This document shows positions 25,435 through 33,483 of a stretch of 34,417 nucleotides of DNA, piece by piece. Source of the DNA: an uncultured Lachnospiraceae bacterium (lineage in GTDB: Bacteria; Bacillota; Clostridia; Lachnospirales; Lachnospiraceae); assembly GCA_947630855.1 (NCBI GenBank), contig CANRJF010000027.1:1-34417 (forward strand), in the 5' to 3' direction. The translations under genes and the position numbers were made by a program. The notes beneath the pieces were generated by a model. It did not search any database, had not been told where the DNA came from, and was given only the letters and a program-made list of their open reading frames with translations. How positions within the stretch are numbered: position 1 is the first letter of the stretch; each line of letters begins with the position of its first letter.

Positions 25435-26289
25435 GTGGAATTATGGTTTTCGGATTATCAGACAGAAAAGGTAAAAGTATCGGTAAAAGTGGAAAAACAA
25501 TTATTTGGAGCACAGACAGATTACCAGAGGTTAGATGTTTTTGAATCGGAAGAGTTCGGCAGGTTTATCAGTTCCGACGGAAGCATTGTTTTTTCCGAGA
25601 AAGATGAGTTTACCTATGATGAGATGATTGTGCATGTCCCCATGGCAGTGCATCCTAAGGTGGAAAATGTCCTGGTAATCGGCGGAGGCGACGGGGGAGT
25701 ATGCAGGGAATTGTCCTATTATAAAGAAATCAAACAGATTGACGTGGTGGAACCGGACGAAGTGTTTGTCAATGTGTGTAAAGAATATTTTCCCGATAAT
25801 GCCTGCGGATTAGATGACCCCAGAGTAACCGTTTATTTTAAGGATGGGCTTCGGTTCTTAAGGACGAAACATGAAGAATATGATTTGATTATCAATGACG
25901 CCATAGACCCCTTAGGGCATACGGCAGGTTTGTTTACAAAGGAATTTTACGGGAACTGTTACCGCGCCCTGCGGGAGGACGGCATTATGGTATACCAGCA
26001 CGGAAGCCCTTTTTATGATGAGGATGAGGAATCCTGCCGTGCCATGCACAGAAAGGCAAGCCACAGTTTTCCCATCAGCAAAGTGTACCAGGCCCATATT
26101 CCCACCTGTTCTTCCGGGTACTGGCTGTTTGGTTTTGTTTCCAAGAAATACCATCCCCTTAGGGATTTAGATGAAAAACGGTGGAATGACAGAAAGATAG
26201 AAACCTGGTATTATACCACGAATCTCCATAAAGGGGCGTTTATGCTGCCCAAATATGTGGAGGATATGTTGATGGAGGAAGAAAGATGA
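25435..26289 (+). CDS. speE: Spermidine synthase-like aminopropyltransferase
   Basis: 284 residues, GTG start 7 bases after AAGGAGG. Spermidine synthase fold: N-terminal beta domain (1-55) with QTDYQRLDVFES, Rossmann motif VIGGGDGGVCREL (81-93), E106 in VVEPDE, and NDAIDPLGHTAGLF (154-167). SpeE transfers an aminopropyl group from decarboxylated S-adenosylmethionine to putrescine. No speD, which makes that donor, is visible here, and the next genes encode the alternative carboxyspermidine route, so the true donor or product is uncertain. It overlaps the next gene by 4 bases (ATGA), indicating translational coupling. Confidence 0.85.
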   Translation: MELWFSDYQTEKVKVSVKVEKQLFGAQTDYQRLDVFESEEFGRFISSDGSIVFSEKDEFTYDEMIVHVPMAVHPKVENVLVIGGGDGGVCRELSYYKEIKQIDVVEPDEVFVNVCKEYFPDNACGLDDPRVTVYFKDGLRFLRTKHEEYDLIINDAIDPLGHTAGLFTKEFYGNCYRALREDGIMVYQHGSPFYDEDEESCRAMHRKASHSFPISKVYQAHIPTCSSGYWLFGFVSKKYHPLRDLDEKRWNDRKIETWYYTTNLHKGAFMLPKYVEDMLMEEER

Positions 26290-27545
26290 GCAGAGTATTG
26301 GTTATCGGATGCGGCGGCGTTGCACAGGTTGCAATTCAAAAATGCTGCCAGAACAGTGATGTGTTTACGGAAATCTGTATTGCCAGCAGGACAAAGGAAA
26401 AGTGCGATGCCTTAAAAGAAAAACTTAAGGGCAGGGTAAAGACAGAGATTACCACGGCAAAAGTGGATGCAGATAAGAAAGAGGAACTGGTGGCTTTGAT
26501 AAAAGAATATAAGCCGGAGGCTGTTTTAAATGTTGCCCTTCCCTATCAGGACCTTACCATTATGGATGCCTGCCTGGAATGTAAGGTGGATTATATTGAC
26601 ACGGCAAATTATGAGCCGGAGGATATTGAGGAACCAGAGTGGAAAGCGGCTTATGAGAAAAGATGTAAAGAACTGGGATTTAGTGCATATTTTGACTATT
26701 CCTGGCAGTGGGCTTACGGGGAGAAATTTAAAGAGGCAGGGATTACCGCCCTTCTTGGCAGCGGGTTTGACCCGGGGGTAACCAGCGTGTTTACCGCTTA
26801 CGCCTTAAAACATTATTTTGATGAGATTGATACAATTGATATTTTAGACTGTAACGGCGGCGACCATGGGTATCCTTTTGCCACCAACTTTAATCCTGAA
26901 ATCAATTTAAGGGAAGTTTCCGCAAAAGGCTCCTATTGGGAAAACGGCAGTTGGGTGGAAGTGGAACCCATGAGCATTAAACGGGAATATGATTTCCCAC
27001 AGGTAGGAAAAAAAGATATGTACCTCCTTCACCATGAGGAGATTGAATCTCTGGCAAAAAATATTCCGGGGGTGAAAAGAATCCGGTTTTTTATGACCTT
27101 TGGGCAAAGTTACCTAACCCATATGAAATGTCTGGAAAATGTAGGAATGTTAAGTACGTCACCTGTTTTGTATGAGGGAAGGGAAATTGTGCCTATCCAG
27201 TTTTTAAAGGCGCTGCTTCCTGACCCTGCCACATTGGGTTCAAGAACCGTTGGGAAAACGAATATCGGCTGTATTTTTACAGGAAAGAAGGACGGGAAAG
27301 AGAAAAAAATCTATATTTACAATGTGTGCGACCATCAGGAGTGTTATAAAGAGGTGGGCTCTCAGGCCATTTCCTATACTACGGGAGTTCCTGCCATGAT
27401 AGGCACAGCCCTGATTGTGTCAAAAAAATGGGACAAAAAAGGTGTGTTTACCGTGGAAGAATTTGACCCGGACCCCTATATGGAACTGTTGAATGAATAC
27501 GGGCTTCCCTGGGTTGTGGAGGAGAATCCCATATTGGTGGATTAA
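26286..27545 (+). CDS. Carboxynorspermidine/carboxyspermidine dehydrogenase (saccharopine dehydrogenase family)
   Basis: 419 residues. The N-terminal Rossmann motif is VLVIGCGGVAQVAIQKC (4-20), followed by the saccharopine-dehydrogenase fold with VDYIDTANYEPED (about 97-109) and LGSGFDPGVTSVFTAY (157-172). Family enzymes (CANSDH/CASDH) condense aspartate beta-semialdehyde with a diamine and reduce the Schiff base; with putrescine the product is carboxyspermidine. Assignment rests on the nspC-type decarboxylase gene downstream. It starts in the 4-base overlap with the speE-like gene. The following 27546-27692 contains no gene I can support. Confidence 0.85.
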   Translation: MSRVLVIGCGGVAQVAIQKCCQNSDVFTEICIASRTKEKCDALKEKLKGRVKTEITTAKVDADKKEELVALIKEYKPEAVLNVALPYQDLTIMDACLECKVDYIDTANYEPEDIEEPEWKAAYEKRCKELGFSAYFDYSWQWAYGEKFKEAGITALLGSGFDPGVTSVFTAYALKHYFDEIDTIDILDCNGGDHGYPFATNFNPEINLREVSAKGSYWENGSWVEVEPMSIKREYDFPQVGKKDMYLLHHEEIESLAKNIPGVKRIRFFMTFGQSYLTHMKCLENVGMLSTSPVLYEGREIVPIQFLKALLPDPATLGSRTVGKTNIGCIFTGKKDGKEKKIYIYNVCDHQECYKEVGSQAISYTTGVPAMIGTALIVSKKWDKKGVFTVEEFDPDPYMELLNEYGLPWVVEENPILVD

Positions 27546-27692
27546 AACATATTCCATTGAAAAAGGCAGTGGGCAATCTGTATGGAATGGGTGAAGAACT
27601 GGCAAAGGCGATTGCGGAAAAGACGCAAACTTCTCCTGCGCTGGTACATTCCCGCTATCCGATTCTGCCAGCAGTACAAAAGGAGGATGTCT

Positions 27693-28637
27693 GTGGATTC
27701 AGAAATAAAAAATGCAGTAAGTGCAGCAGACGAGGATGCCCAATATGACGAAAAGGCAAAGCGCCTGTTGGGAAACAAGATCATTCTGGCGCATATCCTG
27801 GTAAAGACCGTTGATGAGTTTAAGGGAATGAACCCGAAAGATGTGGTGTCTTACATTGAGGGAGAGCCTTTCATCGGCGTGGTTCCGGTAGAGCCGGGGC
27901 TTACCAATGTGGAAAAGGAAGAAAGCGGGCAGCGGATTGTCGGTCTGAACACGGAGAATATGGAGATTAACGAAGGGCTTATCCGGTTTGATATTATCTT
28001 TTATGTGCGAATGAAAGACGGTATTTCACAGGTAATTGTCAATGTAGAAGCGCAAAAAGATGAGCCAACAAGCTGCCATATCCTGAACCGGGCAGTTTTC
28101 TATGTAAGCCGTCTTGTTTCCTCGCAGAAAGAAAGAGATTTTGTCAAAACAAACTATAATGACATAAAACGTGTTTTCAGCATTTGGGTGTGTATGAACA
28201 TGGATGAGAACAGCATGGACTATGTGCATCTGACGGACGATAAGCTGATAGGTTCTTATCCGTGGAAAGGCGGGCTTGACCTGCTTAATATTGTTTTGAT
28301 AGGTATAGCAAATGAACTTCCAGAGCATGATGATAAATATGAGCTGCATCGTCTGCTGAGTACGTTGTTGTCAATGGAATTGTCTGTTGATGAGAAATTA
28401 GGGATTATGGAAGAAGAGTACAGTATTCCGGTAGACGATAGAATAAGAGAGGATGTGAGTGCCATGTGTAATTTATCTCAGGGAATCAGAGAAAAAGGCG
28501 GGGCAGAGAGAGAAGAAAAAATCATCTTGAATATGTATCAAAATGATTTTACGATTGAACAGATTGCGTTAGCAACAAGTAAAAGCGTAGAAGAAGTCAG
28601 TGCTATCATCGAAAAAAGAGAGCCGGTGTTGGCATAA
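27693..28637 (+). CDS. Rpn-family PDDEXK nuclease / putative transposase
   Basis: 314 residues from a GTG at 27693, 6 bases after a perfect AGGAGG; an ATG at 27687 abuts that site and an earlier ATG at 27582 adds a basic, unrelated-looking stretch. The N-terminal half has the Rpn/PDDEXK_2 look: EKAKRLLGNKIILAHIL, INEGLIRFDIIFYVRM and VNVEAQKDE, the last fitting the catalytic D-ExK arrangement. The C-terminal LNMYQNDFTIEQIALATSKS is a helix-turn-helix-like tail typical of these Lachnospiraceae proteins. Rpn proteins promote recombination and some act in phage defence. The gene interrupts the polyamine cluster between the dehydrogenase and the decarboxylase, suggesting insertion; no target-site duplication was spotted. 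Confidence 0.8.
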   Translation: MDSEIKNAVSAADEDAQYDEKAKRLLGNKIILAHILVKTVDEFKGMNPKDVVSYIEGEPFIGVVPVEPGLTNVEKEESGQRIVGLNTENMEINEGLIRFDIIFYVRMKDGISQVIVNVEAQKDEPTSCHILNRAVFYVSRLVSSQKERDFVKTNYNDIKRVFSIWVCMNMDENSMDYVHLTDDKLIGSYPWKGGLDLLNIVLIGIANELPEHDDKYELHRLLSTLLSMELSVDEKLGIMEEEYSIPVDDRIREDVSAMCNLSQGIREKGGAEREEKIILNMYQNDFTIEQIALATSKSVEEVSAIIEKREPVLA

Positions 28638-28664
28638 TCAAAGCAACTTAATAGCAGACACACA

Positions 28665-28709
28665 AAAAGCAGTGAACAAAGTTTTGAAGAAAAACGGTTC
28701 GCTGTTTTT
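28665..28709 (+). terminator. Terminator of the Rpn-family gene
   Basis: CAGTGAAC (28670-28677) pairs with GTTCGCTG (28697-28704) with one G-U, extended by A5/T5, with T5 at 28705-28709. It ends the Rpn transcript and separates it from the decarboxylase promoter. Confidence 0.6.
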
Positions 28710-28776
28710 CAATATCTTTTTATGATTTTTTGTAATTTCTCAGTATAGTCTCAAACACTTGTTTTTTATAATTTGG

Positions 28777-28804
28777 TTGACGATATAGATAACTTGTATA
28801 TAAT
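28777..28804 (+). promoter_or_regulatory. Promoter of the carboxynorspermidine decarboxylase gene
   Basis: TTGACG (28777-28782), a 16-base spacer and a perfect TATAAT (28799-28804), 36 bases upstream of the ATG. It allows expression of the distal polyamine genes independently of the upstream operon. Confidence 0.65.
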
Positions 28805-28840
28805 ATAATACGAAAGAGAAATCAAAAGGATATTTCTGTT

Positions 28841-29980
28841 ATGGAGCAAAAGATGTTTGAGCATGTAAAAACCCCCTGCTATATAGTGGACGAAAAAAAA
28901 CTGAAAGAAAATCTTGGCATATTAAAAGATGTGAAGAACAGGTCCGGCGCCCGCATCCTTCTGGCGCAAAAGGCATTTTCCATGTATTCCCTCTACCCTT
29001 TGATTGGGAAATATTTAAGCGGCACTACCGCCAGCGGCCTTTATGAGGCAAGGCTTGGGTATGAGGAAATGGGAAAGGAAAACCATGTGTATGCTCCTGC
29101 TTATAAATATGAGGATATGGAAGAACTGGTAAAAATCTGTGACCATATAGTTTTTAATTCTTTTTCCCAGTATGAAAAGTATAAAAATATGTGTCAGAAT
29201 GTCAGCGTGGGAATCAGGATCAACCCCAAATGTTCCACACAGAAAGACCATGAAATTTACGACCCCTGTGGAAAAGGTTCCAGGCTGGGAGTCACTTTGG
29301 AACAATTTCCCAGGAACGTAAGGTTTGGGGAAGGAGGCATAGAGGGGATTCATTTCCATACCCTCTGTGAGCAGAATGTGGATGACCTTCTCATTACATT
29401 TCAGGCGGTAAAGAGACAGTTTGAGCCATGGCTTTACCAGGCAAAATGGCTGAACATGGGAGGAGGACACCATATTACAAGGGAGGATTATGACCGGGAA
29501 ACATTAATCCACCTGATAAAGGACATCAGGAAAACTTATGATTTGGAAGTGTACTTAGAGCCGGGGGAAGCCGTTGCCTTAAATGCAGGGTATCTTGTGA
29601 CGGAGGTAATGGATAAGGTGAAAAATGATATGGAGATTCTGATTTTAGATGCCTCCGGGGCATGCCATATGCCGGATGTGCTGGAAATGCCTTACCGCCC
29701 GCCCTTAAAGGGAGGATATATGCCCGGGGAAAAGCCCTATACCTACCGGCTTTCTTCCCTTACCTGTCTGGCAGGGGATGTGATTGGAGATTACAGTTTC
29801 GAGAAGGAGATAGGGCCCGGAGAGCGGCTTGTATTTGAAGATATGGCAATTTACTCCATGGTGAAAAACAATACCTTTAACGGGATTCCCCTGCCGGATA
29901 TCTGCCTGTTAAAAGAAGACGGCAGGATAGAAACGGTGCGCCGGTTTGGCTATGAGGATTTTAAGGGCAGGTTATCTTAA
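28841..29980 (+). CDS. nspC: Carboxynorspermidine/carboxyspermidine decarboxylase
   Basis: 379 residues, fold-type III PLP decarboxylase (alanine-racemase barrel). The PLP Lys is K44 in ILLAQKAFSMYS. Phosphate and product contacts are HFHTLCEQN (171-179), NMGGGHHIT (205-213) and LEPGEA (239-244), with catalytic C309 in TCLAGDVIGDY. The tail matches NspC. It decarboxylates carboxyspermidine to spermidine (or carboxynorspermidine to norspermidine), completing the aspartate-semialdehyde-dependent route begun by the dehydrogenase at 26286. It has its own promoter after the Rpn insertion, and the agmatine deiminase gene follows after 24 bases. Spermidine versus norspermidine cannot be told from the motifs; spermidine is the usual product in gut Firmicutes. 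Confidence 0.9.
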   Translation: MEQKMFEHVKTPCYIVDEKKLKENLGILKDVKNRSGARILLAQKAFSMYSLYPLIGKYLSGTTASGLYEARLGYEEMGKENHVYAPAYKYEDMEELVKICDHIVFNSFSQYEKYKNMCQNVSVGIRINPKCSTQKDHEIYDPCGKGSRLGVTLEQFPRNVRFGEGGIEGIHFHTLCEQNVDDLLITFQAVKRQFEPWLYQAKWLNMGGGHHITREDYDRETLIHLIKDIRKTYDLEVYLEPGEAVALNAGYLVTEVMDKVKNDMEILILDASGACHMPDVLEMPYRPPLKGGYMPGEKPYTYRLSSLTCLAGDVIGDYSFEKEIGPGERLVFEDMAIYSMVKNNTFNGIPLPDICLLKEDGRIETVRRFGYEDFKGRLS

Positions 29981-30004
29981 CCTTATGAAAAGCAGGAGGT
30001 TATC

Positions 30005-31117
30005 ATGGAAAAAGAAATGACGACGCCCCTTGGAGACGGGTTTTATATGCCCGGGGAATTTGAACCTCATGAGGGATGTATTTTAATCTGGCCAAAACGT
30101 CCCGGTTCCTGGCCTTACGGGGCAAAAGCAGCCAGGAGGGCTTTTACCCGGGTCATAGAAGCCATTGGGGAAAGTGAAAATGTGTATGTGGCAGCAGGAG
30201 CCTCCGTGATAGAAAATGCCAGGGAAACATTAAAACATATTCCGGGGGTGAAAGTTTTTCCCGGGGAAACCGACGACGCCTGGGCAAGGGATGTGGCGCC
30301 TACTTTTCTCGTGAACAAAAAAGGGGAGAGACGCTGCGTAAACTGGGAATTTAATGCTTGGGGAGGAACTTATAACGGTTTGTATCCTTCCTGGGAAAAG
30401 GATAATGCCTTTGGAAAACTATTTGCAGAATGGTATGGGACAAAGTGTTATGATGCCGCTCCTTTTGTGCTGGAGGGGGGCGCTATCCATTCAGACGGGG
30501 AGGGGACGGTGCTTGCCACGAAGCAATGCCTCTTAAGCCCCGGAAGAAATCCTTCTCTTTCCCAAAATGAGATAGAAGAAATGTTGTGCCGGTTTCTTGG
30601 GGCAAAAAAAGTCATCTGGATTCCCCGGGGGATTTACGGGGATGAGACAGACGAGCATGTGGATAATGTATGTGCCTTTATAAAGCCCGGGGAAGTGGTG
30701 CTGGCATGGACAGAAAATAAAGACGACCCTCAGTATGAACTTTCCCTGGCAGGTTTAAAGGCGTTAGAGCAGGCAAGGGACGCCAAAGGCAGGGCATTAA
30801 AAATCCATAAACTTCCCATACCGGATTGCCCGGTGCGGATTACAGGTAAAGATTTGGAGGGGTTTGCATTTGAGCCTGGGGAGGATGTGCGGGAAGCGGG
30901 GGAACGTTTGGCGGCATCCTATGTAAATTTTTATTTTTCTAATGGGGCGGTGGTTTTGCCGGGGTTTGGAGGAGAAAATAAGAAAAGCGACAGGCGGGCT
31001 GTTGAAATTATGGAAGGGCTTTGCCCGGGACGGAAGGTAATACAGATTCCTGCCAGGGATATACTGGTGGGCGGAGGAAATATTCATTGTATTACCCAGC
31101 AGGTGCCGTTGGTGTAA
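30005..31117 (+). CDS. aguA: Agmatine deiminase
   Basis: 370 residues, peptidyl-arginine-deiminase fold. Motifs: GEFEPHEGCILIWP (17-30), DDAWARDVAPTFL (about 90-102), FVLEGGAIH, DETDEHVDN, and catalytic C362 in GGGNIHCITQQ near the C-terminus. It converts agmatine, from the arginine decarboxylase, to N-carbamoylputrescine and ammonia. The usual partner, N-carbamoylputrescine amidase (AguB), is not next to it: a GT2 gene follows after 17 bases. The putrescine step must therefore be encoded elsewhere. AGGAGG precedes the ATG, and it is co-transcribed with nspC by spacing. Confidence 0.93.
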   Translation: MEKEMTTPLGDGFYMPGEFEPHEGCILIWPKRPGSWPYGAKAARRAFTRVIEAIGESENVYVAAGASVIENARETLKHIPGVKVFPGETDDAWARDVAPTFLVNKKGERRCVNWEFNAWGGTYNGLYPSWEKDNAFGKLFAEWYGTKCYDAAPFVLEGGAIHSDGEGTVLATKQCLLSPGRNPSLSQNEIEEMLCRFLGAKKVIWIPRGIYGDETDEHVDNVCAFIKPGEVVLAWTENKDDPQYELSLAGLKALEQARDAKGRALKIHKLPIPDCPVRITGKDLEGFAFEPGEDVREAGERLAASYVNFYFSNGAVVLPGFGGENKKSDRRAVEIMEGLCPGRKVIQIPARDILVGGGNIHCITQQVPLV

Positions 31118-31134
31118 TCAAAGGAGTACCAGAG

Positions 31135-33465
31135 ATGAAAAAAGAAAAAGTGAAGGCAGAGATACAGATGAAAGCCGTTCGCAACCGTGCATGGCTGTTT
31201 TTCAATATTGGATGGACTATTGTATATTTATTGTGGAGAACCTTCTGCACAGTGCCGCTGCATGATGGGATTGTGTCGGCGGTGGCAGGAATTTCCCTTC
31301 TGGTAGTGGAAATTCTTGGTATGCTGGAAGCATTTGTCCATTATTTTAACATGCACAAAATAGAAAACCATGAGATTCCAATGGTTCCGTTGGCGGAATA
31401 TCCTGATGTGGACGTGTTTATCTCAACGTACAATGAGCCGCCGGAACTTTTGTATAAGACGGTGAACGGCTGTGTACATATGGAATATCCCAACAAGGAT
31501 AAAGTACATATCTACATCTGTGATGACGGGAATCGTCTTGAAATGAAGAAACTTGCCGAACAAATGGGAGTGGGGTACATTTCCAGGGAAGACCATAAGG
31601 GGGCAAAGGCGGGAAATTTAAACCATGCCATGTCTAAGACTTCTTCCCCCCTGATTGCCACATTTGATGCGGATATGATTCCCAGGAGGGAATTTCTTCT
31701 GGCCACGGTGGCATATTTTGTGGAACAGGAGATTAAGAATCGGGAACTGGATGAAAAGGACCAGATTAAAATCGGATTTATCCAGACTCCCCAGAGTTTT
31801 TACAATCCTGATTTATTTCAGTTTAATCTTTTTTCGGAAAATAATATTCCAAACGAGCAGGACTATTTTTATAAGGATGTGCAGGTGGCAAGGAACAAGA
31901 GCAACAGCGTAATTTACGGCGGTTCCAATACGCTGATTTCCAGGGAGGCACTAAATGACGTGGGCGGTTTTTATATGAAGAGCATCACGGAGGATTTTGC
32001 CACCGGTATTTTGATTCAGAAAAAGGGGTACAAGTGTTATGCCATCAACCATGTGCTGGCTTCCGGGCTTTCCCCTACGGATTTAAAAAGCCTGATTAGC
32101 CAGAGGACACGCTGGGCAAGGGGATGCATCCAGACAGGCAGAAGGATGCATTTGATTTTGAATCTGAAAATGAGTTTTTCCCAGAAAATTAATTATCTTG
32201 CTTCTGTCTGGTACTGGTATGCCTCCTGGAAGCGGCTGATTTATATTTTATCCCCTATTTTATTTGCCACATTTGGGGTGCTGGTGGTGCGGTGTACTTT
32301 GATTGAAGTTTTGTTTTTCTGGCTTCCCATGTATGTAAGCAGCAATATTTCCTTAAAAATGATGAGCCGGAATATCCGTACTACCAGATGGACAAACCTG
32401 TATGAGACGATTATTTTTCCATTCCTCCTTATTCCTACTTTGCTGGAAACTTTCTGCATCAGCATGAAAAAATTTAAGGTGACAAAGAAGGTAAAGAAGG
32501 AGAATCAAAGGACCTGGCCCTATGCCATTCCCCATGTCATACTGATTGTGCTTTCCGTTTTAGGAATTGTCAACTGTGTGCTCTGGACATTTCAGACAGG
32601 GCGGATTGATTATATTGTTATTTTGTTCTGGCTGTTTTTAAATTTGTACAATATGATTATGTCAGTGTTTTTTATTCTGGGCAGGCAGTCGTTAAGGGGT
32701 GCGGAACGTCAGAAGGCTTCCATTCCCTGCCGTATCAGGACAAGGTTTGATGATGTGAAAGGGGTGACGAAAGATATTTCGGAGACCGGGATATCTGTCT
32801 GGCTGGAAACGCCCCGGGACATTGAGGCGGACGAGCCGGTTACCATTATCTTAGAGGACGATGTGTACCGGGCGGAGGTGGAAGGAAAGGTGGTTTCCGT
32901 TTCCAATCGGGAAAAGAAGGGTTGGCGTTATGCTTTTGTGATTACGGATACAAGGCAGAGCAAGTCGGAATATTACCAGTTGATTTATGACAGGGAGCCC
33001 TCCCTTCCCGAGAACCTGGATGAATCCCAGAGCAGCTTTGAGGACTTAAAGAAAAATGTGAAAAAGCGCATTATCACAAATGAATACCACAACAGGAAAA
33101 AAGCCAGGATTGAAATTCAGCAGTCGTTTTTAGCGGACGGGTATCACAGCGTGAAGATGATAAACTATAATTATGATTTTGTCCTGCTGGAAGAGAATTT
33201 TGGGCTGCCCTATTGTTTTGATTTGGACATAGGCAACGGAATCAGCCTGGAACTAAGAAGATATAAGGATTTAAAGGGAAATGAGGCTTTGTACCGGGTG
33301 GGAAATGAAGTGGAACTTTATGAGGAAGCCTCCCTTCATGCAAAGATGCTGGAATGGGTGTTAACCCATATTGAAAGGCAGAAAGTCCGGAAAAATAAGA
33401 CGGAAAGCCATAAGAAAAAAACAATGACGGCAGAAGATGAGTTTTCGGAGTTGGAATATTTGTAA
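31135..33465 (+). CDS. BcsA-like GT2 glycosyltransferase with PilZ domain
   Basis: 776 residues from the ATG at 31135, 9 bases after AAAGGAG; a longer open frame from 31021 overlaps aguA. Two N-terminal helices (about 21-65) precede the GT2 domain with ICDDGNR (128-134), FDADMIPR (177-184), TED (285-287) and QRTRW (323-327), the D,D,D,Q(Q/R)xRW set of processive polysaccharide synthases. More helices follow (about 360-440 and 462-516). A PilZ domain has RGAER (521-525) and DISETG (547-552), the RxxxR and DxSxxG cyclic-di-GMP motifs. It probably makes and extrudes a beta-glucan-type exopolysaccharide when cyclic-di-GMP binds. The polymer is unknown. The C-terminal 100 residues are extra. Confidence 0.88.
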   Translation: MKKEKVKAEIQMKAVRNRAWLFFNIGWTIVYLLWRTFCTVPLHDGIVSAVAGISLLVVEILGMLEAFVHYFNMHKIENHEIPMVPLAEYPDVDVFISTYNEPPELLYKTVNGCVHMEYPNKDKVHIYICDDGNRLEMKKLAEQMGVGYISREDHKGAKAGNLNHAMSKTSSPLIATFDADMIPRREFLLATVAYFVEQEIKNRELDEKDQIKIGFIQTPQSFYNPDLFQFNLFSENNIPNEQDYFYKDVQVARNKSNSVIYGGSNTLISREALNDVGGFYMKSITEDFATGILIQKKGYKCYAINHVLASGLSPTDLKSLISQRTRWARGCIQTGRRMHLILNLKMSFSQKINYLASVWYWYASWKRLIYILSPILFATFGVLVVRCTLIEVLFFWLPMYVSSNISLKMMSRNIRTTRWTNLYETIIFPFLLIPTLLETFCISMKKFKVTKKVKKENQRTWPYAIPHVILIVLSVLGIVNCVLWTFQTGRIDYIVILFWLFLNLYNMIMSVFFILGRQSLRGAERQKASIPCRIRTRFDDVKGVTKDISETGISVWLETPRDIEADEPVTIILEDDVYRAEVEGKVVSVSNREKKGWRYAFVITDTRQSKSEYYQLIYDREPSLPENLDESQSSFEDLKKNVKKRIITNEYHNRKKARIEIQQSFLADGYHSVKMINYNYDFVLLEENFGLPYCFDLDIGNGISLELRRYKDLKGNEALYRVGNEVELYEEASLHAKMLEWVLTHIERQKVRKNKTESHKKKTMTAEDEFSELEYL

Positions 33466-33483
33466 CAGACAGGGAGAATTTTC

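Noticed and set aside
27557..27748. Short ORF MKKAVGNLYG just before the Rpn gene
   Set aside because: It overlaps the Rpn start in another frame and has no recognisable family or ribosome binding site.
31021..31134. N-terminal extension of the GT2 overlapping aguA
   Set aside because: Translation is unlike the family, and AAAGGAG precedes the ATG at 31135.
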